Positions 34,351-36,471 of a stretch of 36,471 nt of DNA are shown here, one piece after another. Positions within the stretch are counted from its first letter, which is position 1. Every line of letters begins with the position of its first letter. This stretch comes from Maritimibacter sp. Its GTDB lineage: Bacteria > Pseudomonadota > Alphaproteobacteria > Rhodobacterales > Rhodobacteraceae. A program made the translations under genes and the position numbers. The notes beneath the pieces are model-generated. The model worked only from the letters and a program-made list of their open reading frames with translations. It was not told the DNA's origin and made no database searches. The DNA lies in contig NZVC01000039.1 in NCBI GenBank assembly GCA_002701395.1, positions 85,573 to 122,043 of the forward strand, written 5' to 3'.

Positions 34351-34385
34351 ACGCCCCCGCGACCCTGCGGGGGCGTTTTCTTTTT
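34351..34385 (+). terminator. Rho-independent terminator of the pyrimidine operon
   Basis: A perfect ten-pair stem ACGCCCCCGC (34351-34360) / GCGGGGGCGT (34367-34376) with loop GACCCT is followed by TTTTCTTTTT counted from the last stem base. It lies 34 bases after the binding-protein stop codon. This is the clearest intrinsic terminator in the window. Confidence 0.93.
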
Positions 34386-34396
34386 CCGATACGCGA

Positions 34397-34765
34397 TCAG
34401 TATAGGATCAGGGGCTTCTGCTCTGGGTCTTCGTCCTGCAACGGGACCGCAACCGGCATGGCGGTGGCGTCCATCAGCGCCGTGTCCGTCTCGGTCGGGG
34501 CGGCACCGTGGCGCGGGCGCAGCCGCGCGTGCATGGCGAGGACAGAAATCGCCATCCAGAACACCTGCGTCAGGGCCGAGGCCAGATTGAAGCTGTTCGA
34601 CAGGCCGATCAGCACGAGCGCCGCGGCAAGGAAGTTCAGCGCGAAATGCCGCCAGTCGTGGCTGTCGATCCGGTGCACGCTAAGCAGGATGTAGTTGACG
34701 ACGTAGACGAAGAATCCGACCAGCCCGATGACCTCGACAAGAAGGGGAGAGACGGGAAAAGGCAC
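34397..34765 (-). CDS. Small membrane protein, CBU_0592-like
   Basis: This 122-residue protein has three membrane segments (about residues 7-28, LLVEVIGLVGFFVYVVNYILL; 41-57, ALNFLAAALVLIGLS; 63-79, SALTQVFWMAISVLAM) with the motif SNSFNLASALTQVFW between the last two, as in the CBU_0592 family of unknown function. The C-terminal 40 residues are polar. It starts at GTG 34763-34765 with AGGAA eight bases upstream. It is convergent with the pyrimidine operon and lies downstream of the TPP enzyme on the same strand, with 132 bases between. Confidence 0.8.
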   Translation of the reverse strand: MPFPVSPLLVEVIGLVGFFVYVVNYILLSVHRIDSHDWRHFALNFLAAALVLIGLSNSFNLASALTQVFWMAISVLAMHARLRPRHGAAPTETDTALMDATAMPVAVPLQDEDPEQKPLILY

Positions 34766-34897
34766 CGGAATGGCTTCCTGAAATGGGTGGCAAATAAAGG
34801 CGCGGGGCCGATACGTGCCACCCTAACAGGGCCGCCGGGTCTGTCAGGTTCGGTAATCCTTACCTTGGGTCACTTTTGGATCGGTTCAGCGGATACG

Positions 34898-36442
34898 TCA
34901 GCCCAGAACCAGCTCAATCAGCGACGGTCCGTCAGCCGCGACCCCGGCCCGCAGGGCGGCGGCGAAGGTCTCCATGTCTTCGGCGCGGGTGCCCGGTACG
35001 CCGTGGCCCTTGGCCAGTGCGACCCAGTCCAGTTGTGGGCCGTCCACGTCCAGCATCGCCTGCGCGTTCGCGCCGTAGCTTGTGACGCCGACGTTGCCCA
35101 TCTCGTTGCGCAGGATCTGATAGCCCCGGTTGGCCAGCACGATGACCGTCACGTCCAGCCCTTGTCGTGCCATCGTCCACAAAGACTGAGCCGTGTACAT
35201 GCCCGAGCCGTCGCCCGTCACCGCAACCACCTTGCGGTCGGGGCAGGCCGTCGCCGCACCCACGGCGCCCGGCAGGCACCACCCGATGGACCCGCCGGTG
35301 CTGCCCAGCACGTCGATCGGCGCGGCCTCGCGCAGCATCTGGGAATAGTTGCGGCCGTTGGACACCGCCTCGTTCAGGAAGATCGCGTTGTCGGGCAGCA
35401 GGGCGGCCAGCGCTACGCCGACCTTGTCGGCGGTCACGGCGCCAGTCGGCGCATCGGGGCGGCTGCCCGCGCAGCGGTCGGGGTCCACACTGTCGGCGTC
35501 CAGTTCGTCCACCAGCGCGCGCAGGGTCCACAGGATATCCATCTCGGGGCGGCACAGCGGGAACACCCCGGCCTCGGGCGGCTCGGGCAGGCTGGGTTTG
35601 CCGGGATAGGCGAAGAACGTCACCGGACGTCCGACGCCCACCAGCGTGATCGAGCTTGTGCCCTCCAGCGCGGCGATCTTCGGCGGCACGGGGTAGGGCA
35701 GTTGCGTGACCACCGGCGCGCCTGCCCCGGTCCGCAGCCGCGGCAGCGACGTGTCCGAGAACAGCCGCGCGCCGGTCTTGGCGGCGATCTTCCCGGCCAG
35801 TTCCAGCCCCTCGCCGAACAGCGCGTCGCCGCTGACGATCAGCACCGCCCCCGGCGCCGACAGGCGCGCGGCGGCGGCGGTGATTTCCGCGGGCCAAGGG
35901 CGCACCAGATCTGCGGGCGCGGTGGCCACGGTTGCTGCCTCGGCCTCGTTCCACGCCGTGTCGGCGGGCAGGATCAGCGTCGAGATCTGGCCGTTGTTGG
36001 CGCGCGCGGCCCGGATGGCGGCGGCCCCGTCGCCCGCGACCGACACCGCGTCCTCGGCCCGGCGGGTCCAGTGGCTGATCGACTGCGCCACGCCGTCGAG
36101 GTTGCCCTTCAGCGGTGACTCGTAGGCTAGGTGATAGGTCGCGTGATCGCCGACCACGTTCAGCACGCCCGAATTGGCCTTGCGCGCGTTGTGCAGGTTC
36201 GCGAACCCGTTGGCGAGCCCCGGCGCAAGGTGCAGCAGGGTCGCCGAGACATCGCGCTTCATGCGGAAATAGCTGTCGGCGGCGCCCGACGTTCCACCCT
36301 CGAACAGGCACAGGACGCAGTTCATTTCGGGGTGGCCGTCTAGCGCGGCGACAAAGTGCATCTCGGACGTGCCGGGGTTGGCAAAGACGGTATCGACGCC
36401 GCTGGCCAGAAGGGTTTTCACAAGGGTTTCGGCGCCGTTCAT
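34898..36442 (-). CDS. TPP-dependent enzyme, benzoylformate decarboxylase / acetolactate synthase-like
   Basis: This 514-residue thiamine-diphosphate enzyme has the three-domain POX/AHAS layout. The N-terminal part has TVFANPGTSEMHFVAALD and the cofactor-activating Glu (E48) in CLFEGGTSGAADSY, then LLHLAPGLANGFANLHNA. The C-terminal part has the TPP motif beginning GDGSGMYTAQSLW and ending near VLANRGY. NPGT-SE and LLH stand where benzoylformate decarboxylase has its active-site Ser and His, so a 2-oxo acid decarboxylase is as likely as the usual label of acetolactate synthase. No small subunit is near. AGGAGG precedes ATG 36440-36442. Confidence 0.9.
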   Translation of the reverse strand: MNGAETLVKTLLASGVDTVFANPGTSEMHFVAALDGHPEMNCVLCLFEGGTSGAADSYFRMKRDVSATLLHLAPGLANGFANLHNARKANSGVLNVVGDHATYHLAYESPLKGNLDGVAQSISHWTRRAEDAVSVAGDGAAAIRAARANNGQISTLILPADTAWNEAEAATVATAPADLVRPWPAEITAAAARLSAPGAVLIVSGDALFGEGLELAGKIAAKTGARLFSDTSLPRLRTGAGAPVVTQLPYPVPPKIAALEGTSSITLVGVGRPVTFFAYPGKPSLPEPPEAGVFPLCRPEMDILWTLRALVDELDADSVDPDRCAGSRPDAPTGAVTADKVGVALAALLPDNAIFLNEAVSNGRNYSQMLREAAPIDVLGSTGGSIGWCLPGAVGAATACPDRKVVAVTGDGSGMYTAQSLWTMARQGLDVTVIVLANRGYQILRNEMGNVGVTSYGANAQAMLDVDGPQLDWVALAKGHGVPGTRAEDMETFAAALRAGVAADGPSLIELVLG

Positions 36443-36471
36443 CTAATCCTCCTCTGTCCAGCCGGGCGAGT

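Overview
The window is high-GC DNA whose gene content points to an alphaproteobacterium, most likely a Rhodobacteraceae (Roseobacter-group) member. The evidence is a block of genes typical of that family: NDUFA12-type complex I accessory protein, MlaD, DUF2155 and Aat next to accC/accB; a DUF1467 protein coupled to methylmalonyl-CoA epimerase; clpP-clpX; a two-domain ALDH16-type aldehyde dehydrogenase; and an intergenic hairpin ending in a GAGGTATTTCC motif. I see no rRNA, tRNA, CRISPR array, prophage or insertion sequence.

Left part (1-5536): a NitT/TauT-type ABC uptake system (ATPase cut by the window edge, plus a periplasmic binding protein with an NMT1/THI5-like look) is divergent from a Rid-family protein. 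Next come an amidohydrolase of the 8-oxoguanine/guanine deaminase-triazine hydrolase family, a divergent PhzS-like flavin monooxygenase and a 58-residue membrane protein. This looks like a small module for taking up and degrading a nitrogen heterocycle of unknown identity.

Middle part (5617-25572): mostly ordinary chromosome. It holds a GNAT acetyltransferase, a hemerythrin, an orphan response regulator, methylmalonyl-CoA epimerase, an EI24-like membrane protein, a nitroreductase, an HDAC-like deacetylase, YggU, a deoC/ALDH16 deoxyribose module interrupted by an AT-richer small secreted-protein gene, an ArsR/SRPBCC pair with a palindromic operator, clpP-clpX, a second Rid protein, the NDUFA12-mlaD-DUF2155 run, aat, accB-accC, two tandem paralogous glycosyltransferase-like genes and a coiled-coil protein.

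Right part (25667-34385): a reductive pyrimidine (or hydantoin) catabolism cluster. A RutR-like TetR regulator is divergent from a beta-ureidopropionase/N-carbamoylase, an unrecognised 98-residue protein, a dihydropyrimidinase, a four-helix membrane protein, an ABC ATPase, a 70-residue membrane protein, two permeases and a binding protein, ending at a strong rho-independent terminator. A perfect RutR-type palindrome (TGACCA-AT-TGGTCA) lies between regulator and operon. The unusual parts are the small unrecognised proteins built into this operon and a hairpin-rich repeat inside it. The window ends with a small membrane protein and a benzoylformate decarboxylase/acetolactate synthase-like TPP enzyme.

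Taken together, several genes (amidohydrolase, two NMT1-like transporters, deoC, dihydropyrimidinase, ureidopropionase, RutR) suit scavenging of nucleobases and nucleosides. That link between distant modules is inference. Function calls rest on motifs and remembered family sequences; no search was run.
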